The position numbers and the translations under genes are program-made. Positions 8,943 through 17,703 of a stretch of 64,000 nt of DNA are shown here, in pieces (the first letter of the stretch is position 1; the number at the start of each line of letters is the position of its first letter). The stretch covers positions 1 through 64,000 of the forward strand of contig OY762939.1 of the NCBI GenBank assembly GCA_963666965.1, read 5' to 3'. Under the pieces are notes generated by a model, which saw only the letters and a program-made list of their open reading frames with translations, did no database searches and was not told the DNA's origin. Source of the DNA: Proruminimicrobium sp963666965 (GTDB lineage: Bacteria; Elusimicrobiota; Endomicrobiia; Endomicrobiales; Endomicrobiaceae).

Positions 8943-9494
8943 TTATTTCGTTGTTATAATCTTTGTTTCGGCTCTTCTGTTCTTTGCCCACGCAGATTCA
9001 TTGCTCATTTTTACCGCCGGCATTTCTTCGCCGTAAGATATTGTAGCTATTCTGCCTGGCGCAATTCCGAGCTGTACATAATATTCTTTTATTTTCAAAG
9101 CTCTTCTCTGACCGAGCGCAAGATTATACTCTGTGGTTCCTCTTTCGTCACAATGGCCTTCAATCACAACATTTACAGATGGATTTGCTTCCAAATATTT
9201 CTGATTTTCCTTCAAAATATTCATTGTAGCGTCGCTCATATTGCTGCTGTCTAAATCAAAATAAATAGTTTCCAAAGCTGTTTTCTGCTCTACATTTACA
9301 TCTCTGATGGAAGGTTCTTCCGTGAATTTTATATCTTCCACCGTAATCTGAGGAGCTGCTTCAGGCGCAGGTTCGGCTACAGCCTGCTGCTGTTCAATTT
9401 CTTCCGGAGCAACTGTCTGTTTTTTTGCACAACCGCTTATGATAAGCCCGGAAAATACAAAGCATATAAAACCGCTTTTTAAAATTTTTTTCAT
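8943..9494 (-). CDS. pal: Peptidoglycan-associated lipoprotein Pal
   Basis: 183 aa. The signal sequence ends in a lipobox IISGC (Cys22). A Glu/Pro/Ala-rich linker precedes an OmpA-like peptidoglycan-binding domain with IYFDLDSSNM, VIEGHCDERGTTEYNLALGQ and RIATISYGEE. The strong Shine-Dalgarno GGGAGG lies before ATG 9494. First gene of an operon whose order is pal-cpoB-tolA/tonB-tolB-tolQ-tolR, the reverse of the E. coli order. Confidence 0.95.
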   Translation of the reverse strand: MKKILKSGFICFVFSGLIISGCAKKQTVAPEEIEQQQAVAEPAPEAAPQITVEDIKFTEEPSIRDVNVEQKTALETIYFDLDSSNMSDATMNILKENQKYLEANPSVNVVIEGHCDERGTTEYNLALGQRRALKIKEYYVQLGIAPGRIATISYGEEMPAVKMSNESAWAKNRRAETKIITTK

Positions 9495-9536
9495 CTAAAA
9501 TTCCTCCCTGTATGTTTTTATTTTTTACAGCTTTTC

Positions 9537-9565
9537 ATTTTATCTAAAATGCCTCGGCATGTCAA
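9537..9565 (-). promoter_or_regulatory. Near-consensus sigma70 promoter of the tol-pal operon with internal palindrome
   Basis: Minus strand TTGACA (9565-9560), 17-bp spacer, TAAAAT (9542-9537); the start would be near 9530, 36 nt before pal. The spacer contains ATGCC-TC-GGCAT (9549-9560), a perfect 5-bp inverted repeat overlapping the -35 edge, which could be an operator. Confidence 0.75.
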
Positions 9566-9602
9566 TAAACATTTATGAAATTTTTGTAAAATTTGCAAAG
9601 GT

Positions 9603-9631
9603 TTGCGAAAACACGGAAAATAATCTAAAAT
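9603..9631 (+). promoter_or_regulatory. Predicted promoter for aroK
   Basis: TTGCGA (9603-9608), 17-bp spacer, TAAAAT (9626-9631), divergent from the pal promoter. Predicted start about 9638, then GAGGG just before the aroK ATG codons. Confidence 0.5.
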
Positions 9632-9665
9632 GTGAGTCGTTGTTATAAAGCATTTAATTTGAGGG

Positions 9666-10208
9666 ATGATGAAAAATATTGTTTTAACCGGATTTATGGG
9701 AACAGGGAAAACCACTGTCGGCAAAATTCTGGCTAAGAAATTGAACAGACCATTTTTTGATACCGATACAATGATAGAGGATCAGCTTTCCGCATCAATT
9801 TCTGACATATTTAAAAGTCTGGGAGAAAAACAGTTTAGAGAATATGAATCTCAGGTTATAAAATTAATGTCATCAATGGACGGATGCGTAATATCTTGCG
9901 GTGGCGGGGTTGTGTTAAACAAGTCCAATGTGGATTTATTGAGAAAAAACGGAATAATAGTCAATTTATTTGCATCTCCTCAAAATATATTTAAAAGAGT
10001 CCGTTATGAAGACACCAGACCTCTTCTGAAAAAACTTCTAAATCCTCTTGACGGCATCAAGAAAATGCTTGAGGACCGCAAAACTGCTTACAACAACTGT
10101 GACATTGCAGTAAACACCGATGATCTTACGCCTGAGCAGGTTATAATGACAATGTTAAACAATGAAGATGTTAAAAAAATCTTATCCGTTCCGGAAGGGA
10201 TTAAATGA
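9666..10208 (+). CDS. aroK: Shikimate kinase
   Basis: 180 aa. It phosphorylates shikimate with ATP in the chorismate pathway. Walker A GFMGTGKTT (residues 9-17), the shikimate-binding FFDTDTM with its two Asp residues, SCGGGVV and the lid arginine region DTRPLLKK are all present, at the usual family length. Two ATGs stand in tandem; the second (9669) has the better spacing to GAGGG. First gene of a rightward transcript; it overlaps the next gene by 4 nt. Confidence 0.95.
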   Translation: MMKNIVLTGFMGTGKTTVGKILAKKLNRPFFDTDTMIEDQLSASISDIFKSLGEKQFREYESQVIKLMSSMDGCVISCGGGVVLNKSNVDLLRKNGIIVNLFASPQNIFKRVRYEDTRPLLKKLLNPLDGIKKMLEDRKTAYNNCDIAVNTDDLTPEQVIMTMLNNEDVKKILSVPEGIK

Positions 10209-10666
10209 TTAATATTAAAATTTTATTGATGTTTGCCTTTTTATTTATATTTTTTAAGCCTGCGTTTTCCTATGAATATGAACAGGAAAAAATAATATTA
10301 AAAAAAGATGATTCAGGCATAATCAGAAAAATTGAAAAACAAAATTATTCGGTTCATATAAAACAATACAACAAGGATTATCCTGTAGTTTTGTACGTAA
10401 TATTAAAAGAAAGGCCTTCAAACGAAGAAGTAAAAAACATGCTGTACAAAGAACTAAAATTGATTTCAAAAAAAGAAGGCGCTTCATCAAATGTAATAGC
10501 CTCTGCATGGATTTCAGACAGTGCATCGGAAATGATCACAAAAATAGAATTATCGGAAAAATCGGGTGCTTTTGTCTGGATAAGCAAAGAAAAAAGGATT
10601 TTGTCTTTTAACGATTACGTAAAATATCTTAAAAAACATAAAAAAAATAAAAAACAGCCGGCCTAA
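10205..10666 (+). CDS. Unknown exported 153-aa protein
   Basis: An N-terminal hydrophobic segment (ILLMFAFLFIFFKPAFS) looks like a signal peptide, cleaved before YEYEQE. The remainder is Lys-rich and predicted mixed alpha/beta, with no motif I recognise and a very basic C-terminus (YLKKHKKNKKQPA). It starts within an ATGA overlap with aroK and ends 1 nt before rlmD, so it is co-transcribed with them. Confidence 0.65.
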   Translation: MINIKILLMFAFLFIFFKPAFSYEYEQEKIILKKDDSGIIRKIEKQNYSVHIKQYNKDYPVVLYVILKERPSNEEVKNMLYKELKLISKKEGASSNVIASAWISDSASEMITKIELSEKSGAFVWISKEKRILSFNDYVKYLKKHKKNKKQPA

Positions 10667-10667
10667 A

Positions 10668-12032
10668 ATGATAAAAACATCAAAAAAAAATACTGTTATA
10701 ACCGTAAAAGCCGAAAAAATAGTTTTCCCGGGCAATGTGCTTTGCAGATGCGATGACGGAATCGCTCTTTTTTGCGAAGGATTGCTCCCCGGAGAAACGG
10801 CAGAAATTTTTGTTACAAAAGATAAAAAATCCTTCAGAGAAGGCAAGGTTGAAAAAATATTGTCCGTTTCAGATTTAAGAAAAAATCCGCAGTGTATTTC
10901 TTTCGGCAAATGCGGCGGATGTTCTTTTCAGCACACTGACTATGATACTCAAATCCGAATTAAAACCGAATGCATAAAAGAATTATTGGAATTTACAGGC
11001 GTATCAATACCTGCGGCACTGGAAAGCCCGGTTCAATGGAATTACAGAAATAAAATGGAGTTCAGCTTTTTTGATAATAACGGTAATCTTGATATGGGTC
11101 TGCATCAAAAAGGAAGTTTTTACAGATATACAGCAATTCCTCCTTGTCTTATAGCTCATGATGATATTGAAAAAACGGCCTCAACGGTAAAAAATTTCTG
11201 CATAAAAACAGGCTTAAAAGCATACAACAATAAATCTCACGAAGGATTCTTCAGACATCTTGTTTTAAGAAAAGGAATCAACACGGGCGATTTATCGGTA
11301 AACATTGTCACAAATAAAACTGAAACGATAAAGAATGATTTCTGGAATGAATTGGTTGAAGAATTAAAAAATTCCGTATCAAGCATTTACTGGACGCATA
11401 ATTCAAAATTTTCAGACGCCGTAAATTCCGAGATTTCATCTCTTTTATACGGCAGTGAAAATATAACAGACAGCCTTACCGTTTATGACAAAACCATTAA
11501 ATATTCAATAGCTCCATTTTCTTTTTTCCAGACAAATACAAAAGCTGCCGAAATACTATACGGAGCCGTAATAAAATGTCTTGCCCCGGAAAAAACAGAC
11601 GAAGTTCTCGATATGTATTGCGGAACAGGGGCCATAGGATTATGCGTAGCTCCCCACGTAAAACACGTTACAGGAGTAGAACAGTCCGAAGAATCAATAA
11701 AAAATGCTCAGTTTAATGCCGCATTCAACAATATAACCAATGTTTCTTTTACGGCTTCAACTGCCGAAAACTGGATAAAACAAAACAGTCAAAAATTCAA
11801 CGCTGTAATAATCGACCCTCCCAGAATGGGCCTTACTCAGTCGGTAATAGACCATCTTATTGAGATAAATCCCGAAAAAATTATTTATGTTTCATGTAAT
11901 CCGTCAACTCTTGCAAGAGACTTGAAAATTATATTTGAAAAAAGCGTTTACAAAATAAAAGAAATCATTCCGGTAGATATGTTCCCGCAGACTTATCATA
12001 TAGAATCTGTAGTTCTCATGACAAAGAGCTAA
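10668..12032 (+). CDS. rlmD: RlmD-type 23S rRNA (uracil-5)-methyltransferase
   Basis: 454 aa, TrmA/RlmD family. An N-terminal TRAM-like domain is followed by the [4Fe-4S] motif CISFGKCGGC (C-x5-C-x2-C) with the fourth Cys in IPPCLIAHDD. The SAM-binding region VLDMYCGTGAIGL, the IDPPR motif and the catalytic YVSCNPSTLARDL complete it. The predicted reaction is m5U formation in 23S rRNA (or a related uridine); the exact position cannot be read from sequence. Confidence 0.9.
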   Translation: MIKTSKKNTVITVKAEKIVFPGNVLCRCDDGIALFCEGLLPGETAEIFVTKDKKSFREGKVEKILSVSDLRKNPQCISFGKCGGCSFQHTDYDTQIRIKTECIKELLEFTGVSIPAALESPVQWNYRNKMEFSFFDNNGNLDMGLHQKGSFYRYTAIPPCLIAHDDIEKTASTVKNFCIKTGLKAYNNKSHEGFFRHLVLRKGINTGDLSVNIVTNKTETIKNDFWNELVEELKNSVSSIYWTHNSKFSDAVNSEISSLLYGSENITDSLTVYDKTIKYSIAPFSFFQTNTKAAEILYGAVIKCLAPEKTDEVLDMYCGTGAIGLCVAPHVKHVTGVEQSEESIKNAQFNAAFNNITNVSFTASTAENWIKQNSQKFNAVIIDPPRMGLTQSVIDHLIEINPEKIIYVSCNPSTLARDLKIIFEKSVYKIKEIIPVDMFPQTYHIESVVLMTKS

Positions 12033-12034
12033 TT

Positions 12035-12646
12035 ATGAAAATATCTGTAATATTAGCCCATCCTTACGATAAAAGTTTTAATTGCGCAATAGCAAAAACG
12101 GTATGTGAAACTATTTTAAAAAACGGCCATAAAGTTTTATTTCATGATTTATATAAGGAAAAATTTAACCCGATAATAACTGCCGATGAACTTATAAGCG
12201 ATAAAAACAGCGATGATTTGGTATCTGTCCATCAAAGAGAATTAAAAGAGGCGGACGGAATAATAATAATCCATCCAAACTGGTGGGGACAGCCTCCTGC
12301 AATAATGAAAGGCTGGATAGACCGCATAATGCGTGAAAATATTGCATATTCTTTTGCCGAAACAGATAACGGAGAAGGTATTCCTAAGGGACTTTTAAAA
12401 GCAAAAACCGCGATTGTTTTTAACACTTCAAATACTCCGCCGGAACGTGAAAATACTGTTTTTGGAGATCCTCTTGAAACGTTATGGAAAAACTGTATTT
12501 TTGATTTTTGCGGAATAAAAAAATTTGAAAGAAAAATTTTCCGCGTTGTTGTTTCAAGCTCGCCGCAGAAAAGAGCCCAATGGCTAAATGAAATAAAATC
12601 AACAATAGACTCGCATTTTCCTACCAAACAAAACTTACGCCGTTAA
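12035..12646 (+). CDS. Flavodoxin-fold NAD(P)H:quinone oxidoreductase family protein
   Basis: 203 aa. Typical of the NQO1/MdaB/KefF-like family: N-terminal ISVILAHPYDKSFNCAIA, HDLYKEKFNPI, IIIHPNWWGQPPAIMKGWID, and VFNTSNTPP in the FMN-binding region. The expected role is FMN-dependent two-electron reduction of quinones or similar electrophiles in the cytosol. It follows rlmD after 2 nt. Confidence 0.82.
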   Translation: MKISVILAHPYDKSFNCAIAKTVCETILKNGHKVLFHDLYKEKFNPIITADELISDKNSDDLVSVHQRELKEADGIIIIHPNWWGQPPAIMKGWIDRIMRENIAYSFAETDNGEGIPKGLLKAKTAIVFNTSNTPPERENTVFGDPLETLWKNCIFDFCGIKKFERKIFRVVVSSSPQKRAQWLNEIKSTIDSHFPTKQNLRR

Positions 12647-12663
12647 ATTCAAGAAAACAACTG

Positions 12664-12715
12664 TTATATCAAACATTATTTTGATATAATAAATAAAAAT
12701 TTTTAAGGATTTTGT
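12664..12715 (+). promoter_or_regulatory. 10-bp inverted repeat with embedded -10 box before metG
   Basis: TTATATCAAA (12664-12673) and TTTGATATAA (12680-12689) are perfectly complementary around a 6-nt loop. The right arm contains the TATAAT-like -10 (12685-12690), and AAGGAT precedes the metG ATG. The repeat could be an operator or an AT-rich terminator of the upstream operon; no convincing -35 is visible. Confidence 0.4.
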
Positions 12716-14272
12716 ATGAAAAAATATTACATTACAACACCAATTTATTATGTAAACGACAACCCTCATATCGGTCACGCCTACACTACTATAGCCGCCG
12801 ATATAGCGGCACGCTGGAAAAAACTTCAGGGATTCGATGTTTTTTTTCTTACCGGAACCGATGAGCACGGGGCAAAAATAGTCCAGTCTGCCCAAGCAAA
12901 AGGGAAAACGCCTAAAGAATTATGTGATGAAACAAGCCAAAATTTTAAAGACGCATGGACACTGCTTGATATAAATTATTCCGGATTTATAAGAACTACC
13001 GACCCAAAACATGAAAAAACAGTACAGCTTATAACACAAAAACTTTTTGATAAACAGCTTATCTACAAAAAAAAATACGAAGGTCTTTACTGTGTGCATT
13101 GTGAAAAATTCCTTGCGGAAAAAGACCTTGATGAAAACGGATGCTGTCCGGATCATAAAAAACCGCCCGTTACGCAATGCGAGGAAAACTATTTTTTTAA
13201 ATTGTCGTCTTTTACCGAAAAACTTTTATCAATGATAGAAGATCCGAATCATCCTCAGCATCTTGAAGTTCTGCCCGAGGCAAGAAGAAACGAAATTCTC
13301 GGCAAATTAAGACTCGGACTTGAAGACATAAGCATTTCAAGGGCAAATCTTCAATGGGGAATCCCGTTGCCGTTTGATACGACGCAAACAGTTTATGTTT
13401 GGGTTGATGCTCTTATAAATTACATATCGGCAATAGGATACAGCGACGATAAATCCACTTTTGAAAAATACTGGCCTGCAGAAATACATTTAATGGCAAA
13501 AGATATTTTATGGTTTCACAGCGTAATATGGCCGGCTATCCTTATGGGAGCCGATATCCCCGTACACAAAAGCGTTTATTCCCACGGATTTTTTACAATA
13601 AACGGCGAAAAAATGTCTAAAACAATAGGCAATATAATAACTCCCAAAGAACTCGTTGACAAATTCGGAACCGATGCCGGCAGGTATCTTGCAGTATCTT
13701 TAATACCGTTCGGACCTGACGGAGATATCAGCATACAGGCATTAAGCCACAAATATAATATCGACCTGGCAAATAATCTCGGAAACCTTATATCAAGAAC
13801 AAATAAAATGACAGAAAAATATTTTGAAGGCAAAATTCCGGACTGCAGAAATTTTGAAGACATTCTTACAAAAAAAGTGTCCGAAATTCTTGAAAACGGA
13901 TACGGGCAGGCTGTAGAATCAATGCAGTTTCATAAAGCCTCTGAAATTTTCCAGCAGGCTTTAACTGTTGTTAACCAGCAGATAGAAACAGATGCTCCCT
14001 GGAAACTGGCAAAAACTGATACCGTAAAACTTGCTGAATGCCTGTTTTCATATTTTCAGTCAACAGCTCTTATAGCCATGTATATTGCTCCTTTCATGCC
14101 GACTCTTTCAAAAAAAATATGGACATTGGCGGGCGCTGACGGAGATTTTGAAACTGTTTCAAAAAAATATTTTACAGATAAACAAATACCTATAAACGGC
14201 TTCTGCCCGAAAGGCGCTAAAATAGGGAATTTTGAAATTATGTTCCCTAGAATAGAAACCGAAAAAAAATAA
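12716..14272 (+). CDS. metG: Methionyl-tRNA synthetase
   Basis: 518 aa, class I synthetase. HIGH-type motif HIGH (18-21), zinc knuckle Cys126-x2-Cys129 and Cys144-x2-His147 (the single-knuckle type of Thermus MetRS), then KMSKTIGN (KMSK at 299-302). The helical anticodon-binding domain follows, and the protein ends without the C-terminal tRNA-binding/dimerisation domain found in E. coli MetG. It is preceded by AAGGAT. Confidence 0.96.
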   Translation: MKKYYITTPIYYVNDNPHIGHAYTTIAADIAARWKKLQGFDVFFLTGTDEHGAKIVQSAQAKGKTPKELCDETSQNFKDAWTLLDINYSGFIRTTDPKHEKTVQLITQKLFDKQLIYKKKYEGLYCVHCEKFLAEKDLDENGCCPDHKKPPVTQCEENYFFKLSSFTEKLLSMIEDPNHPQHLEVLPEARRNEILGKLRLGLEDISISRANLQWGIPLPFDTTQTVYVWVDALINYISAIGYSDDKSTFEKYWPAEIHLMAKDILWFHSVIWPAILMGADIPVHKSVYSHGFFTINGEKMSKTIGNIITPKELVDKFGTDAGRYLAVSLIPFGPDGDISIQALSHKYNIDLANNLGNLISRTNKMTEKYFEGKIPDCRNFEDILTKKVSEILENGYGQAVESMQFHKASEIFQQALTVVNQQIETDAPWKLAKTDTVKLAECLFSYFQSTALIAMYIAPFMPTLSKKIWTLAGADGDFETVSKKYFTDKQIPINGFCPKGAKIGNFEIMFPRIETEKK

Positions 14273-14294
14273 TTTTATTTTTCAGAGAAAAACT

Positions 14295-15059
14295 ATGCTT
14301 ATAGATTCACATGCCCATATCAGCGATGAAAAATTCGATTCAGACAGACAAGCCGTGCTGGAACGGGCCTCTGCCGCAGGAGTAAAATGTATAATTGAAG
14401 TAGGCTGCGATCCTGTTGAATGGAATAAAGTTGCAGACCTTTCAAAACAGCCTCAAATTTTTTCAATGTTCGGAGTGCATCCTCACGATGCCGTAAAATA
14501 TAATACCGAAACAAAAAACGCGCTTGAAACTTTTATTGCCGATAAAAAATGTGTAGCTGTCGGTGAAATAGGACTTGATTATCACTACGATTTATCTCCC
14601 AGAAATATACAAAAAACAGTCTTTGCCGATCAGCTTAATCTTGCTCTCAAACACAATAAACCGGTATGCATACACTGCCGTTCGGCTTATGACGATTTAT
14701 TTAAAATTTTTGATGGTCTAAGAGAATTACCTAAAGGAGTTATCCATTGTTTTTCCGGAAATCTCGATGATGCAAAAAAAATTTTAGATTTTGGTTTTTT
14801 AATAGGCATTGACGGTCCGTGTACGTATCCTAAATCGGATAAACTTAAAGAAGTTATTTTCAATACTGATATCTCAAAACTGCTCGTTGAAACCGACTGC
14901 CCCTATCTTGCGCCTCAGTTATACAGAGGCCAGCGCAACGAACCGGCTTATGTTGAAGAAACAGCAAAAAAAATATCTGAAATAAAAAACATGTCTTTTG
15001 AAGACGTATGCAATGCTACAGTTAAAAACACTGTAAATTTATTCGGACTGGTGATTTAA
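14295..15059 (+). CDS. tatD: TatD-family metal-dependent deoxyribonuclease
   Basis: 254 aa TIM barrel. The metal ligands are visible in DSHAHISD (H6, H8), VGEIGLDYHYD, CIHCRSA, VIHCFSG and LVETDCPYLAP. TatD proteins are Mg-dependent 3'-5' exonucleases. The gene follows metG by 22 nt, a pairing common in bacteria, and is 1 nt from the radical SAM gene, which belongs to a family repeatedly found beside tatD. Confidence 0.93.
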   Translation: MLIDSHAHISDEKFDSDRQAVLERASAAGVKCIIEVGCDPVEWNKVADLSKQPQIFSMFGVHPHDAVKYNTETKNALETFIADKKCVAVGEIGLDYHYDLSPRNIQKTVFADQLNLALKHNKPVCIHCRSAYDDLFKIFDGLRELPKGVIHCFSGNLDDAKKILDFGFLIGIDGPCTYPKSDKLKEVIFNTDISKLLVETDCPYLAPQLYRGQRNEPAYVEETAKKISEIKNMSFEDVCNATVKNTVNLFGLVI

Positions 15060-15060
15060 A

Positions 15061-15666
15061 ATGGATACATTGTCTTATAAATACGGAGGAAGCCTTTACC
15101 TTAACATAACAAACCGCTGCATGATGGCATGCCCGTATTGCATAAAACAGAAATGGACCGGAAAATTCAGAGGCAACAGCCTCAGGCTTGAAAAAGAACC
15201 TTCGGCGCAGCAGGTAATCGATTCAATAGGCGACCCTTCAAAATACAATGAAATAATTTTTTGCGGATACGGAGATTCTCTCATAAGATTTGAGGAAGTT
15301 AAAACAATATCCTCATGGATTAAATCAAAAGGCGGCAAAGTAAGAATAAATACCGCAGGTCTTGCAAACATGTACCATAAAAAAAATATTCTCCCTGAAC
15401 TTAAAGGACTTGTAGACGTGATATCAATAAGTTTAAACGGAACAAATGCCGAAGAACATAATAAATTGAATAATCCCATGTTTAAGGAAGATTCTTTTGC
15501 GGCAGTAATTGATTTTGCAAAACTTGCAAAAGAATATATCCCGATTGTAGTCATAACTGCAGTTGAACTCCCGGGACTTGATACGCAAAAAGTTAAAGAA
15601 ATTGCCGTCCAAGCCGGAGTAAAATTCAGATCAAGGCCTTATCTTGATGAATATGAAGAATATTGA
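15061..15666 (+). CDS. TatD-associated radical SAM protein
   Basis: 201 aa. The cluster motif is Cys20-x3-Cys24-x2-Cys27 in NRCMMACPYCIKQ. IFCGYGDSLIRFEEV and ISISLNGTNAEEHNKLNNP are typical radical SAM barrel strands. It matches what I know of the short TatD-linked radical SAM family, whose substrate is unknown. There is no SPASM or other C-terminal cluster. Its 3' end overlaps the next gene. Confidence 0.82.
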   Translation: MDTLSYKYGGSLYLNITNRCMMACPYCIKQKWTGKFRGNSLRLEKEPSAQQVIDSIGDPSKYNEIIFCGYGDSLIRFEEVKTISSWIKSKGGKVRINTAGLANMYHKKNILPELKGLVDVISISLNGTNAEEHNKLNNPMFKEDSFAAVIDFAKLAKEYIPIVVITAVELPGLDTQKVKEIAVQAGVKFRSRPYLDEYEEY

Positions 15667-16486
15667 AATCAAAAAGATCTCAAGATTTATATATATAACT
15701 GCTGTTATAATATTTGCCGTATTTTTTTTCAATGCGCATAATTTTTTGCCGCTTAAAACTCTTATAATTGCAGACAACAAAACAATTGAAATAAAATATG
15801 ATAAAAATAAAATATTGTCTGATATTTTAAAAGAAAACAATATAACGCTGGGTCCTGATGACATCATATCTTCGGATATTTCAAAACCTGCAGAACCGCA
15901 CTCAAAAATAAAAATCACAAGAGTCAAAATCACAAAAACTAAAGAAAGATCCGAAACGGAATTCAGACCTATATGGCGCAAGGAATATACAAAAAATTTA
16001 AGAAAAATTGAACTTCAGAAAGGAATAGTAAAAACGACAACAAAGAATTCGACTAAAATATATTACGATGATACGCTTAAAAGTGTAATTTACAACCGCG
16101 AAAAAAATATATCAAAAACTTTTTACAGACTAATTCTTCTTGACAAACATAATAATCCCGAAAAAACTTTTGATCTTTCAAAGACAAAGAGAATAAAAAT
16201 GATAGCTACGGCTTACTATCCGGGCGATCCTCTTGCATGGAAAGACGGAACGATAACATGTCTGGGCCAAAAAATGCAAAGAGGAATAGTAGCTGTTGAC
16301 CCTAAAGTGATTCCTTTAAGGACAAGACTTTACATTTCCGGATACGGATACGGATATGCCGGCGACACCGGCTCCGCCATAATAGGAAACAGAATTGATC
16401 TTGGCGTAAATAATGCTCAGGAAGAAAAATCCTGGATGCACAGAGAAGTGATAGTTTATATTCTTGATAAATCCGAAAATTATTAA
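15647..16486 (+). CDS. 3D-domain (YabE/Rpf-like) cell-wall protein
   Basis: About 279 aa. One N-terminal membrane helix (about 12-29) is followed by an ubiquitin-like DUF348/G5-type segment (LIIADNKTIEIKYDKNKILS) and a C-terminal 3D domain: MIATAYYPGD, RGIVAVDPKVIPL and GDTGSAIIGNRIDLGV with the three conserved Asp residues. 3D domains occur in lytic transglycosylase-like and resuscitation factors, so peptidoglycan cleavage is likely. Starts at 15644 (TTG), 15647 and 15653 (ATG) are all possible and lie inside the upstream gene; the overlap is 14-23 nt. Confidence 0.83.
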   Translation: MNMKNIEIKKISRFIYITAVIIFAVFFFNAHNFLPLKTLIIADNKTIEIKYDKNKILSDILKENNITLGPDDIISSDISKPAEPHSKIKITRVKITKTKERSETEFRPIWRKEYTKNLRKIELQKGIVKTTTKNSTKIYYDDTLKSVIYNREKNISKTFYRLILLDKHNNPEKTFDLSKTKRIKMIATAYYPGDPLAWKDGTITCLGQKMQRGIVAVDPKVIPLRTRLYISGYGYGYAGDTGSAIIGNRIDLGVNNAQEEKSWMHREVIVYILDKSENY

Positions 16487-16501
16487 AACCGGAGACCAAA
16501 A

Positions 16502-17059
16502 ATGTTAAAGCTAAAAAAAGAAATAATAAAATTCAGCAGAATACTCTACGAACAGGGACTGAACCATTCTCATTCCGGCAACTTAAGCATACGCGCCGAT
16601 AACGGCATTTTGATAAAAAAACACGGCGTTATGAGCGGATATATGACAGAAAAAGATGTCGTTTTGATAAATCTTAAAGATTCTAAAAAAGATGAACTTG
16701 CTTCGGTTGAGGCAAAAGTCCACAGAGCCGTATATTTGAATAATCCCGAAATAAAAGCAGTTGCTCATGCCCATGCATTACATGCGACAATCCTGTCATT
16801 TAAACGAAATTCCATTAAACCGGTTGATTCGGAAGGATGTCTGTATTTGAGCGAAGTCCCGGTACTGTCATGCAGACAAACGGTATGTTCGGATGAAGTT
16901 GCAAAAAAAATGCCTGAATTAATATCAAAATATAAAGCTGTTGTTGTAAAAGGACACGGAGTATTTGCCGCCGGAAAAACTCTTGAAGAAGCATGCATGT
17001 ATCTGTCTGTTACGGAAAATGCTTCAAAAATAATATACATGCTGGGCGGCTTGAAATAA
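16502..17059 (+). CDS. Class II aldolase/adducin-family protein
   Basis: 185 aa, somewhat shorter than FucA/AraD (about 215). GNLSIRADNG near residue 27, catalytic-type Glu in SVEAKVHRAVY, the zinc pair in HAHALHATIL and the third His in VVKGHGVFAAG are present. Such enzymes act on fuculose-1-P, ribulose-5-P, methylthioribulose-1-P and related sugars; the substrate cannot be told. Its stop is 2 nt from the stop of convergent tsaB, with no terminator between. Confidence 0.85.
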   Translation: MLKLKKEIIKFSRILYEQGLNHSHSGNLSIRADNGILIKKHGVMSGYMTEKDVVLINLKDSKKDELASVEAKVHRAVYLNNPEIKAVAHAHALHATILSFKRNSIKPVDSEGCLYLSEVPVLSCRQTVCSDEVAKKMPELISKYKAVVVKGHGVFAAGKTLEEACMYLSVTENASKIIYMLGGLK

Positions 17060-17061
17060 TA

Positions 17062-17703
17062 TTATTTTTCTTCAGCCCAGGACTTTCTTACATATAAAGG
17101 TTCAATTTCATTATAAGCAACAGCTTTCATATTTTCAGACATTAATGCCAGAGTCGATGCGTGCGGATAATGGAATTTATCATTAAGGCTTACGCAAGCC
17201 CGACCAAGCTTTTTGGACAATATATCCTTATGACAGATTGCCGCATTTCCGGCAATAATTATTTTATTCTTGTGCTTTTTGTTATTTTCTATAAATTTTT
17301 CAACAGAAACGATAACTATATCGTTTTTATTTTTTATAAAAAGTTCTCCTCTTAAAGCATCTATTGCGGCAACTGTTTTTACAAACGGAATATTTATATT
17401 ATTTTCTAGAATCGATAGACAGTCAACGCATACAACCTGTTTATTCAAACTTTGCGAAAGGGTTTTAACTACGGCCATTGCTACTCTGATGCCGGTAAAA
17501 CTTCCGGGACCGGTCGAAACGGCAAATCTGTCGGCATCTTTCATATTCCACTTTATTGTTTTGAGCATAGACTCGGCAGAACCCAAAATTGTTTCTGAAT
17601 GGATCATCCCCGCGTTAAAAAAATACTCAGCGATTATTTTCCCGTTTTCGCAGGCGGCTACGCTTAAAGTCTGTCCGGATGATTCAAACGCAATTGTTTT
17701 CAT
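17062..17703 (-). CDS. tsaB: tRNA t6A biosynthesis protein TsaB
   Basis: 213 aa, ASKHA fold. The N-terminal AFESSGQTLSVA and the signature FAVSTGPGSFTGIRVAMAVV are typical of YeaZ/TsaB, the non-catalytic partner of TsaD in threonylcarbamoylation of A37. It overlaps tsaE by 4 nt; the related tsaC lies at 34.7 kb. TsaD is not in this window. Confidence 0.93.
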   Translation of the reverse strand: MKTIAFESSGQTLSVAACENGKIIAEYFFNAGMIHSETILGSAESMLKTIKWNMKDADRFAVSTGPGSFTGIRVAMAVVKTLSQSLNKQVVCVDCLSILENNINIPFVKTVAAIDALRGELFIKNKNDIVIVSVEKFIENNKKHKNKIIIAGNAAICHKDILSKKLGRACVSLNDKFHYPHASTLALMSENMKAVAYNEIEPLYVRKSWAEEK

